Source: Candidatus Krumholzibacteriia bacterium (lineage in GTDB: Bacteria > Krumholzibacteriota > Krumholzibacteriia > WVZY01 > JAKEHA01). From it: DNA of 64,000 nt. A model generated the notes under the pieces. That model saw only the letters and a list, made by a program, of their open reading frames with translations. It searched no databases and was not told the DNA's origin. Numbering within the stretch: the stretch's first letter is position 1; the number at the start of each line of letters is the position of its first letter. Location of the stretch: positions 30,484-94,483 of the forward strand of contig JAOUHG010000012.1 in NCBI GenBank assembly GCA_029865265.1. Reading direction: 5' to 3'. Positions 37,627-45,111 of this stretch are shown piece after piece. Both the position numbers and the translations under genes were made by a program.

Positions 37627-38944
37627 GGCGCTGGAAATCGTCTCAATGAAAGACCCCGCGGAATTCGGGCTGGCGCCCGACGTGCTCGCGGTGGGCGACC
37701 GCATTCTCGAGGTGGCGGGCAAGCCGGCCGAGGATCAGATCGACTTTCACTTTCACACCTCGCGCGGCAAGACGGTGAGCATCCGCGTGCAGCGCAAGGA
37801 CGGGCGGGTGGAGAACATTGCGCTGCCCACCGCCACCGTGGCCGGGCTGGAGATCTGGTTCGAGGCGATGGACTTCCGGCGCTGCCGCTGCAAGTGCCCG
37901 TTCTGTTTCGTCGACCAGATGCCCGCGGGCAGGCGCGAGACGCTGTACGTGAAGGACGAGGACTTCCGCCTGAGTTTCCTCTACGGCAACTTCACCACCA
38001 TGAACGACATGACCGACGCCGAGCTGGCCAAGATCATCGAGCAGCGCAACTCGCCGCAGTGGGTGTCGGTGCACGTGATCGAAGAGGGCATGCGCCGCTT
38101 CATCTTCGGGCGGCCGATGAAGCGCCGCATCACCGACACGCTTCGCACCCTGGCCGCGGGTGGCATCACCGTGCACACCCAGGCGGTCATCGTGCCGGGA
38201 AAGAACGACGGTGACTACCTGCGCGAGACCATCGAAACGCTGGAGGGGATTCACCCCAACATCGCGACGCTGGCGGTGGTGCCGGTCGGGCTCACCCGGC
38301 ACCGTGCGGGCCTGGCGAGCATCCGCTCCTACCGCGACGAGGAGATGGGCGCGGTCCTCGACCTGGTGGAGCCGTTCCGGGAGCGTTTCCTGGTGTCGCG
38401 CGGCAGCCGTTTCGTGTTTGCCAGCGACGAGTGGTACGTGGGCGCCGCGCGCGAGGTGCCCGCGATGGAGGCGTACGAGGGCTTCCCGCAACTGGACAAC
38501 GGGGTGGGCTCCATCCGCCACTTCCTCTCCGAGATCGAGGCGGACCTGGACGGCTGCGATCTTCCGGAGGATGCGGGCATGATCCGCATCGCCACCGGTT
38601 CGCTGGGCGCGCGCGTCTTCGAGCGCTACGTATTCCCGAGGCTGCGCGCGGCGGGAATGCGCGTCGTGCCCGAACTGACGAACGTGGACAATGCGTTCTT
38701 CGGCGAGGGCGTCACCTGCTCGGGGCTGCTGGTGGGGGCGGACATCGTGCGCGCGGTGCGCGCGGCCGGCGAGCCCGCAACGACGTTCATCCCGCCCAAC
38801 TGCCTCAACTACGAGGACGTCACCATCGACGAGATGTCCATCGACGATATGGCGCGCGAAATGGGCGCACCGGTGGTTGCACCGGGCGACTCCTTCGTGC
38901 AGGCGCTGTGCGACCACGCCGCCTCGGGGTCGGCCCGCAAATGA
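37616..38944 (+). CDS. DUF512 protein: PDZ-like plus radical-SAM-type cysteine cluster
   Basis: The 442-residue protein fits the DUF512 / TIGR03279 family. The N-terminus is PDZ-like (DVLAVGDRILEVAGKPAEDQID), and a cysteine cluster CRCKCPFCFVDQMP provides a CxxxCxxC arrangement like that of radical-SAM iron-sulfur enzymes. Next comes a TIM-barrel-like body (LRTLAAGGITVHTQAVIVPG) and a C-terminal DUF512 region (ATGSLGARVFERYVFPRL). The biochemical function is not known. Position before der is typical of this family in Firmicutes and cyanobacteria. AAGGA stands before the ATG. It overlaps der by 4 bp. Confidence 0.85.
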   Translation: MADKALEIVSMKDPAEFGLAPDVLAVGDRILEVAGKPAEDQIDFHFHTSRGKTVSIRVQRKDGRVENIALPTATVAGLEIWFEAMDFRRCRCKCPFCFVDQMPAGRRETLYVKDEDFRLSFLYGNFTTMNDMTDAELAKIIEQRNSPQWVSVHVIEEGMRRFIFGRPMKRRITDTLRTLAAGGITVHTQAVIVPGKNDGDYLRETIETLEGIHPNIATLAVVPVGLTRHRAGLASIRSYRDEEMGAVLDLVEPFRERFLVSRGSRFVFASDEWYVGAAREVPAMEAYEGFPQLDNGVGSIRHFLSEIEADLDGCDLPEDAGMIRIATGSLGARVFERYVFPRLRAAGMRVVPELTNVDNAFFGEGVTCSGLLVGADIVRAVRAAGEPATTFIPPNCLNYEDVTIDEMSIDDMAREMGAPVVAPGDSFVQALCDHAASGSARK

Positions 38945-40332
38945 AACGCCCGCCCTGTGTCGCCATCGTGGGGCGCCCCAACGTGGGCAAGTCCACGCTG
39001 TTCAACCGCATCGCCCGGGGGCGGCGCGCCATCGTGCACGCCACACCGGGTGTTACGCGCGACGTGCAGCGCGGCGTCGCGGAATGGACCGGCGCGTCCT
39101 TCGAGCTGATCGACACCGGGGGACTGTTCTCCGGCATCGACGATCCGCTGGTGGATCGCGTGGAGGCCATCGCCATCCGCGAGATGAGCGAGGCGGACGT
39201 GATTCTGTTCGTGGTCGACGCCGCCGCCGGCCTCCTTCCGTCCGACTACGACGTGGCCAAACGGGTGCGCGACACCAACCTGCCCGTGCTGCTGGTGGCC
39301 AACAAGGCGGAGCGCGACGCCCGGCGCCGCGACGCCTCCGACTTTCATCGCCTGGGCTTCGACGCGGTGTACGAGGTGAGTGCGCTGCACGGCGATGGCA
39401 CCGGCGACCTGCTCGACGACGTGGTCAAGCTCCTGCCGCGCTCCGCGCAGCGTGAGATACACACCGATCTGCGCCTGGCCATCTCGGGCGTGCCCAACGT
39501 GGGCAAGTCGAGCCTGGTCAACGCCATCCTCGGCCAGGAGACGCAGATCGTCGATTCACGGCCCGGCACCACCCGCGACAGCATCGACGCGTCGGTCACG
39601 TGGCGCAAGCGGCGCGTGACGCTGGTGGATACGGCGGGTATCCGCCGCAAGGCGAAGACCACCGAGGAACTCGACGTGCTCAGCACCATCAAGAGTATCG
39701 ATGCCATCGACCGCTGCGACGTGGCGGTGGTGATGCTGGACGCCTCGCGCGAGATCTCCAACCAGGATATCAAGGTGGCGAGCTACGCGCACCGCGCCGC
39801 GCGCGGGGTGGTGGTGTGCTTCAACAAGTGGGACCTGGTGGCGCGCAAAACGCTCACCTCGGCCGAGATGGAGAAGGAGTTCCGCCGCCGGTGCGGGTTT
39901 CTGGCTTATGCGCCGGTGCTGTTCATCTCGGTGCAGGAAAACCAACGCGTGGCGAAGGTGCTGGAGACGGCGTGGCGGGTCAAGGAGGAGCGCGAGCGGC
40001 GTGTTTCCACGGCGGAGTTGAACAAGTTCCTCGCCGTGCTGGTGCAGAAAAACCCGCCGCCTTTCTACGGCGGCGGCAACGGGAAGATCTTCTACGGGAC
40101 GCAGGTCGACGTGTCGCCACCCACCTTTACGCTGTTTGTGAACCGCGCGACGCACTTCGGGCGCTACTACCTGCGCTTTCTCAACAATCGCCTGCGCGAG
40201 AAGTTCGGCTTCGAGGGCAGCCTGATCCGCATCGAACTCACCGAGCGGCGCAACGCCCGCAAGGACTCGCTCAAGGTGCGGCCCACGCGCCGTGCGCGCA
40301 TGAAGCGCAAGAGCAAGAAGGTGGCACCATGA
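38941..40332 (+). CDS. der: Ribosome biogenesis GTPase Der (EngA)
   Basis: Double-GTPase needed for 50S subunit maturation. The 463-residue protein has GTPase domain 1 (GRPNVGKSTLFNR, DTGGL, and NKAE at G4), GTPase domain 2 (GVPNVGKSSLVNA, DTAGI, NKWD) and a C-terminal KH-like domain (PPTFTLFVNRATHFGRYYLRFLNNRLR). G4 of domain 1 reads NKAE instead of NKxD; Glu occurs here in other Der lineages. The C-terminus is rich in Arg/Lys (RRARMKRKSKK). The start overlaps the previous stop, and der-plsY-gpsA is a conserved order. Confidence 0.96.
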   Translation: MKRPPCVAIVGRPNVGKSTLFNRIARGRRAIVHATPGVTRDVQRGVAEWTGASFELIDTGGLFSGIDDPLVDRVEAIAIREMSEADVILFVVDAAAGLLPSDYDVAKRVRDTNLPVLLVANKAERDARRRDASDFHRLGFDAVYEVSALHGDGTGDLLDDVVKLLPRSAQREIHTDLRLAISGVPNVGKSSLVNAILGQETQIVDSRPGTTRDSIDASVTWRKRRVTLVDTAGIRRKAKTTEELDVLSTIKSIDAIDRCDVAVVMLDASREISNQDIKVASYAHRAARGVVVCFNKWDLVARKTLTSAEMEKEFRRRCGFLAYAPVLFISVQENQRVAKVLETAWRVKEERERRVSTAELNKFLAVLVQKNPPPFYGGGNGKIFYGTQVDVSPPTFTLFVNRATHFGRYYLRFLNNRLREKFGFEGSLIRIELTERRNARKDSLKVRPTRRARMKRKSKKVAP

Positions 40333-40961
40333 TGGGGGTGGCCGCGGCCGGGATCGGCGCCTATCTGACCGGCGGCATTCCGTTCAGCTATATCGCCGGA
40401 CGCCTGGCGCGCGGCATCGATCTGCGCGAACACGGCAGCGGCAACCTGGGTGCCTCCAATACCTACCGCATCCTCGGCGCCCGCATGGCGCTGGTGGTGC
40501 TGTTGCTGGATGTAGCCAAGGGGCTGGCGCCGGTGCTGGTGGCGTCGCGTTTCGACACGCCCGGTGCCGCACCGCTTCACGCGCTGGCCGCCACCGCCGG
40601 GGCCATCCTGGGGCACCTGTTCTCGCCCTACCTGGGTTTCTCCGGCGGCAAGGGGATTGCCACCTCTGCGGGGGCGTTCGCCGGCCTGGCGCCGCTGCCG
40701 TTCGCGTGCGCCCTGGCCGTGTTTGCGCTGGTATTCGCCTCACGGCGCATCGTATCGCTCGCGAGCCTCTCCGCCGCGGTCACCCTGCCGGCCGCGGTCT
40801 ACGCCCTGGGACGTCTGGGCGTTGCACCACAGCACCCCGCGGTGCTCTGGGTGACGGTTGCGGTGATGCTGGCCGTCGTGGTTAAGCACCGCGGAAACAT
40901 CCGCCGCCTGGCGGCGGGAACCGAGCCGGCCCTGGCGCGGCGCAGGGAGGGAAGTTCGTGA
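40329..40961 (+). CDS. plsY: Glycerol-3-phosphate acyltransferase PlsY
   Basis: Transfers the acyl group of acyl-phosphate to glycerol-3-phosphate, the first step of phospholipid synthesis with PlsX. The 210-residue integral membrane protein has about five hydrophobic segments and the three PlsY motifs: HGSGNLGASNTYR, HLFSPYLGFSGGKGIATSAG, and VKHRGNIRRLAAGTE. It is directly followed by gpsA, which makes the substrate glycerol-3-phosphate, so the pair is functionally linked. ATGA overlap with der. PlsX is not in the window. Confidence 0.95.
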   Translation: MMGVAAAGIGAYLTGGIPFSYIAGRLARGIDLREHGSGNLGASNTYRILGARMALVVLLLDVAKGLAPVLVASRFDTPGAAPLHALAATAGAILGHLFSPYLGFSGGKGIATSAGAFAGLAPLPFACALAVFALVFASRRIVSLASLSAAVTLPAAVYALGRLGVAPQHPAVLWVTVAVMLAVVVKHRGNIRRLAAGTEPALARRREGSS

Positions 40962-41998
40962 GGGCGGCCGTGCTGGGCGCGGGGAGCTGGGGGACGACCC
41001 TGGCCATCGTCCTGGCCGAGAACGGCCACGATGTCGCCCTGTTCGACCGCCGGCAAGCGCGCGCCGACGCCATGGGTGTCACCCGCGAGAACGCCACCTT
41101 TCTGCCCGGGGTGGCGATTCCCGATGCGGTACGGATTACGCATCAGCTGGAAGAGAGCATTGACGGCGCCGGACTGATCGTCTTCGTCACCCCGTCGCAC
41201 GTGGCGCGCGAGACGGCGCGCGCGGTGAAGGCAACGGGGAGGTTGTGCGCCGACGCGGTCGTGGTGACGGCGAGCAAGGGGTTCGAAGAGGGGTCGCTGG
41301 CGCGCATGAGCGAAGTGCTTGCGCAGGAACTGGGGGTGGGCCCGGGACGCGTGGTGGTGCTGGCCGGTCCCAGCCACGCGGAAGAGGTGAGCCGCCACGT
41401 TCCCACCTCCGTGGTTGCAGCCGGGAGCGGGGTCGAGGCGTGCGACCTGGTGCAGGAGGCGTTCGTGCGCCCCTACCTGCGCGTGTACACCAACCCGGAC
41501 GTGCTCGGCGTCGAGCTTGCCACCGGGCTCAAGAATCCCATCGCCATCGCCGCGGGCATCCTGGACGGACTCGGTTGTGGCGACAACACCAAGGCGGCGC
41601 TCGTCACGCGTGGGCTCGCCGAGATCGCACGGCTGGGGCAGGCGATGGGGGCCTCCGCGGATACGTTTTCGGGCCTTGCGGGGGTGGGGGACCTCGTGGT
41701 TACCTGTTTGAGCCGTCACAGCCGCAACCGGCGCGTCGGGGACGCGATCGGCCGCGGTCAGTCGCTGGAGGAGGCTCTCTCCGGCATGGTCATGGTGGCG
41801 GAGGGCGTTCGCACCACCCGGGCGGCCGTCGAGATGGGCCGGCGCCACGGCGTCGAACTGCCCATCATCGAGATGGTCCACGCGGTGCTGTTCGAGGGCC
41901 ACGATCCGCGCGAAGCCGTGCAGATGCTGATGATGCGCCCGCCGCGTTCGGAAGCGCCGCGCGGGTCCACGGACAGTGCGAAGGGAGGACGCGCATGA
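40958..41998 (+). CDS. gpsA: Glycerol-3-phosphate dehydrogenase [NAD(P)+]
   Basis: Reduces dihydroxyacetone phosphate to sn-glycerol-3-phosphate for phospholipids. The 346-residue protein has the N-terminal Rossmann GAGSWGTTLAIVLAENGH, VVTASKGFEEGS, VLAGPSHAEEV, the catalytic lysine region ATGLKNPIAIAAGI, and AGVGDLVVTC. The GTG at 40958 has GGGAGGG upstream and overlaps the plsY stop by 4 bp. The length is normal, with a short C-terminal extension rich in Ser and Arg. Confidence 0.96.
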   Translation: MRAAVLGAGSWGTTLAIVLAENGHDVALFDRRQARADAMGVTRENATFLPGVAIPDAVRITHQLEESIDGAGLIVFVTPSHVARETARAVKATGRLCADAVVVTASKGFEEGSLARMSEVLAQELGVGPGRVVVLAGPSHAEEVSRHVPTSVVAAGSGVEACDLVQEAFVRPYLRVYTNPDVLGVELATGLKNPIAIAAGILDGLGCGDNTKAALVTRGLAEIARLGQAMGASADTFSGLAGVGDLVVTCLSRHSRNRRVGDAIGRGQSLEEALSGMVMVAEGVRTTRAAVEMGRRHGVELPIIEMVHAVLFEGHDPREAVQMLMMRPPRSEAPRGSTDSAKGGRA

Positions 41999-42393
41999 GG
42001 TACAAGACGACCACCGGCAAGATGTACTACACCATCGGTGAAGTCAGTGAGGTCACCGGGGTGAAGGCCCACGTGCTGCGCTACTGGGAAACGGAGTTCC
42101 CCAGCCTGCGTCCCAAGAAGAACAGCGCCGGCAACCGCAGCTACCGCCCGCGCGATATCAAGGCCATCCTCGCCATCCGCGACCTTCTCTACAAGGAGAA
42201 GTTCACCATCAACGGCGCGCGCAAGAAGCTGCAGGAGAATTTCGGCAACCCGGATCCCATCATCAAGCAGATGCAGATCCCGTTCAGCGATCCGCAGGCG
42301 CGCCACGTCCTGCTCACCGTGCGCAAGGAACTCGAGGAGATCCGGGCCCTTCTGGACGACGTTCCGGACGAGGTGGCCGGCGAGAGCGCTTGA
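41995..42393 (+). CDS. MerR-family transcriptional regulator
   Basis: A 132-residue protein with an N-terminal MerR winged-helix (YYTIGEVSEVTGVKAHVLRYWETEFPSLRP) and a short helical region (LLTVRKELEEIRALLDDV) for dimerisation; there is no recognisable effector domain. Small MerR proteins of this kind sit beside translation and lipid genes in many phyla, but the target is unknown. The ATG has AAGGGAGG 7 nt upstream and overlaps the gpsA stop. tRNA-Pro(GGG) follows after 42 bp. Confidence 0.88.
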   Translation: MRYKTTTGKMYYTIGEVSEVTGVKAHVLRYWETEFPSLRPKKNSAGNRSYRPRDIKAILAIRDLLYKEKFTINGARKKLQENFGNPDPIIKQMQIPFSDPQARHVLLTVRKELEEIRALLDDVPDEVAGESA

Positions 42394-42418
42394 ACGCACC
42401 CGCTTCCTTCTGTTAATC
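42390..42418 (+). promoter_or_regulatory. Weak candidate promoter of tRNA-Pro(GGG)
   Basis: TTGAAC (42390-42395) overlaps the MerR stop codon; 17 bp later comes TTAATC (42413-42418), or TAATCT one base on. The tRNA starts 17 bp later. The match is moderate. Confidence 0.35.
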
Positions 42419-42435
42419 TACTGTACTCTTTCGGT

Positions 42436-42512
42436 CGGGGCGTGGCGCAGTCCGGTAGCGCACTTGCATGGGGTGCAAGTGGTCGCTGGTTCAAATCCAG
42501 TCGCCCCGACCA
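42436..42512 (+). tRNA. tRNA-Pro (anticodon GGG)
   Basis: A 77-nt cloverleaf with encoded CCA. Acceptor CGGGGCG/CGCCCCG, D-arm GCGC/GCGC, anticodon stem CTTGC/GCAAG with loop ATGGGGT (anticodon GGG), T-arm GCTGG-TTCAAAT-CCAGT, discriminator A. It reads CCC and CCU. A strong terminator follows. Confidence 0.96.
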
Positions 42513-42521
42513 TCTCTCACG

Positions 42522-42552
42522 AAAAACGGGGCCCAAAAGGGCCCCGTTTTTT
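42522..42552 (+). terminator. Bidirectional rho-independent terminator
   Basis: Stem CGGGGCCC/GGGCCCCG with loop AAAA, flanked by A5 on the left (42522-42526) and T6 on the right (42547-42552). It works in both directions: it ends tRNA-Pro(GGG) on the plus strand and the converging lipoprotein gene (stop at 42583) on the minus strand. Confidence 0.93.
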
Positions 42553-42582
42553 AGCATGTAGCCACGCGCACAAGCCGCCGCG

Positions 42583-44883
42583 TTACTCAGAAGCCCGGGC
42601 GCTTAATGCAGACACCTTCTGCGGCAGCTGCCACTCGTCGAACATGATGTGCTCGATGGCGGGTTTCACCTTGACCGGGTCGAAGAAGACCGGCGCGAAC
42701 CCGAACACCGCACTGCGTGCCGCCACCGCCCCGGGAACGTCGGCCACCCGGTCTGCGAAGACGCTGGTCCAGAAGGCGGCGGGCTGCGCGTAGGTGGCCT
42801 CGCCGGTGTCCTTGCAGCCCACCCCGTAGATGGGCTGGAAACAGGTGCGCGGGTTTCGTGGCACGAAGTTGCAGCGCTCGCCGAAGTACTGCGGGTTGTA
42901 GACCTCCACATCGAGACCGCGCAAGGACTCCTCGAAGAAGGCGCCCGGCGCGGCGGCCTCCACGCGCAGGGTCAGCGGCGGGAACGCCGGGTCGAGGGGA
43001 ATGGCCTCGCGCATGGTGTCGTCGCGCAGCGAGAGGTTGTTGGGGCGGCGGACGGCGGTGACCGAGCAGTAGCGGTCGTTGCCGCGGCGGCGCTGGTTGC
43101 TGGTGAGTGCGAAGTCGATGGTTTCCAGGCACAGTTCGCGGTAGGCGAACGACTCGTCGCCCACGGGCGCGGCCGGGTCGGGTTCGGCCGTCTGCGAGCC
43201 CTCGAGGTCGTATTTGAAGATCAACGGGTAGCGCACGTTGGACGCGAACTGTCGGTTGACGACGTTCTGCACCGGCTGCGCGCCGGTGATGAGCACGTGG
43301 CTTCCCGCCGCCATCGCCAGGGCGATCAGGTTGGGCGTTACCTTGCCACTGGTGGACGTGCTCTGCGGGTTCTTGGCGCGGTGCTGGATGAACGCGTAGA
43401 GCTGCGGGAAGGTGCCGCCGTTGGGCGTGCCCACGTCGCCGTAGGCGCTCCAGATGATGGACTTGTAACGCGCGATCACACTGAGCGGAATCGATCCCCC
43501 CGGAGAGGTAACCAGGACGTCGCGCTGCGGATCGAACCCGGCCACGTTGGACGCCATGTCCAGCCAGAACGCATCGTGCTCGGCGTCGTTGGGCAGCGAA
43601 CCCTTGCCCAGCGCGTTCTTCCACCCGGCCTGCACGCTCTCGTCCGCCTTGAAGTCATCCACGATGAGCAGGTTGTGCTCCAGGGTGAACTGGACGATGT
43701 TCACCTTCACCTCCACCCGGCTGCAGAAACCCGAGTTGTCGATCACCTCGGTGGTAAGGGTGTGCGTTCCAAAGAAGAAGCGGCGCGATGTCGTCTTGGC
43801 CTCGCTGGCCACAAACGGGGTGAAGTCGATCTCCCATTGCTCGGGGTCGTTCAGGTCCACGATGTCCCATCCGTACCGGTAGCCGGAGACCGTGCCCCCG
43901 TAGTGATCGGCCCGGGCGCTCAGGGCGAACTCGATGGGAATGCCGGCCGGGAGGTCGAGGATGGTGATGGGGCTGCTGCACGAACTGGTGATGACCTGGC
44001 CCATGTACGCGTTGCGCACCACGAACAGGGGACCGGTGCTGCGTCGCGACACGCGGACGCGGCGCACGTTGGAGATCTCATCGAGCACCGGGGTAACCGC
44101 GCCGGCTTCGTCCTTGGCGCGCACCGCGAACACGTAGGTGCCGAACTCCTGCGGCGGGGTGGTCCAGGTGGTGCCACTGTCGCCGCGCGCCTTGTAGTAC
44201 ACCCACGGCCGCCATTCCTTTGCCCCCGCGACGGAACCCATGTAGTCGATGGTCCTGCTGAAGTCGCCCCCGAACGGAGCGGTGCTGGTAAGCGCGTACT
44301 GCACGGACTCCGGTTCCTGCGAGGTCATGCGGTCGTCAATATAGTCCGTGGCCTTCCACTTGAAGGTGGCGATGGGCGGAAAGTCGGCCGGGTTGAGCTG
44401 GTTGCGGACCGGAATCAACACCGACACCGACGGGGAAAGCGTGCGCGAGGTGAACGACCGGTATGCCGGCTGCAAAGAACGCTTGCCGAACTCGTCCACC
44501 GCACGCACAAAGAAGGTGTGGGAGCGGGTAAAGACCGTTACCTGATCGGTGGTATTGGTGTCGGCCAGGATGTCGGCCGTGAAGGTGAAGGTGGAGTCGT
44601 TGGACAGCACGCGGCTCCAGTCCGCCCCCACCGTGTCGGCGGGGACGAAGACGCCGGTCTCGTTGTCGGTCACGAGGTACTCGTAGTGGGATATCTCGCC
44701 GTCCGGATCCCAGCCACCCCAGTATAGATGGACGGTGTACTTGCTGGTGGATCCCTCCGGGGGTGCGGCCGAGAGCCACACCTGCGGCGGCTGGTTCTCC
44801 AGCAGGTCGCCTTCGAGGTTCTGCGATGCGCACGCCGGCAGCAGGATCAGTGCTGCCAGGAAGAACACATGGTACCGGTTCAC
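42583..44883 (-). CDS. Large lipoprotein with fibronectin-III-like repeats and a Rossmann/GATase-like segment
   Basis: Read from the GTG at 44883 it has 766 residues and starts MNRYHVFFLAALILLPAC|A, a clear lipoprotein signal; the frame is open further upstream, but only this start gives an export signal. Several Ig/Fn3-like segments follow (HLYWGGWDPDGEISHYEYLV, FAVRAKDEAGAVTP). Around residues 450-600 comes a segment beginning LLIVDDFKADES and continuing RYKSIIWSAYGDVGTP, resembling a GATase/ThuA-like alpha-beta fold without an evident catalytic Cys. I do not recognise a named family. It is downstream of the FlgD-tailed gene on the same strand but separated by a terminator. Confidence 0.75.
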   Translation of the reverse strand: MNRYHVFFLAALILLPACASQNLEGDLLENQPPQVWLSAAPPEGSTSKYTVHLYWGGWDPDGEISHYEYLVTDNETGVFVPADTVGADWSRVLSNDSTFTFTADILADTNTTDQVTVFTRSHTFFVRAVDEFGKRSLQPAYRSFTSRTLSPSVSVLIPVRNQLNPADFPPIATFKWKATDYIDDRMTSQEPESVQYALTSTAPFGGDFSRTIDYMGSVAGAKEWRPWVYYKARGDSGTTWTTPPQEFGTYVFAVRAKDEAGAVTPVLDEISNVRRVRVSRRSTGPLFVVRNAYMGQVITSSCSSPITILDLPAGIPIEFALSARADHYGGTVSGYRYGWDIVDLNDPEQWEIDFTPFVASEAKTTSRRFFFGTHTLTTEVIDNSGFCSRVEVKVNIVQFTLEHNLLIVDDFKADESVQAGWKNALGKGSLPNDAEHDAFWLDMASNVAGFDPQRDVLVTSPGGSIPLSVIARYKSIIWSAYGDVGTPNGGTFPQLYAFIQHRAKNPQSTSTSGKVTPNLIALAMAAGSHVLITGAQPVQNVVNRQFASNVRYPLIFKYDLEGSQTAEPDPAAPVGDESFAYRELCLETIDFALTSNQRRRGNDRYCSVTAVRRPNNLSLRDDTMREAIPLDPAFPPLTLRVEAAAPGAFFEESLRGLDVEVYNPQYFGERCNFVPRNPRTCFQPIYGVGCKDTGEATYAQPAAFWTSVFADRVADVPGAVAARSAVFGFAPVFFDPVKVKPAIEHIMFDEWQLPQKVSALSARASE

Positions 44884-44960
44884 GTCCTCACTCCATCGTG
44901 TCGCGTCGTTGCCGTGTGTAGTCGGGCGCCCACCGGCATGTATACGCTTGTTTACTGTCT

Positions 44961-44993
44961 GGTTTCGCCCGTTGTGAGGTGTACGGCGAAACC
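44961..44993. repeat. Perfect 9-bp inverted repeat upstream of the lipoprotein gene
   Basis: GGTTTCGCC (44961-44969), 15 nt, GGCGAAACC (44985-44993). It lies about 80-110 bp upstream of the lipoprotein start at 44883. On the minus strand a -10-like TATACA (44944-44939) follows with no good -35, so the repeat covers the place where a -35 or an activator site would be. Confidence 0.6.
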
Positions 44994-45042
44994 TGCGCCC
45001 CTGTTCCATTCCCGTGCGCGAAGGAAAGTTAATAGTGCGATG

Positions 45043-45086
45043 CAAAAAAGGAAAGCCGCAGACGTTTGAATGCATCCGCGGCTTTC
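45043..45086 (-). terminator. Rho-independent terminator of the FlgD-tailed gene
   Basis: On the minus strand: GAAAGCCGC/GCGGCTTTC (45086-45051, 9-bp stem, 18-nt loop), then CCTTTTTT (45050-45043). It starts 26 bp after the stop codon at 45112 and separates the two large minus-strand genes. Confidence 0.8.
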
Positions 45087-45111
45087 TGTGCCGAGTCGTT
45101 GCGGGTGGTGG

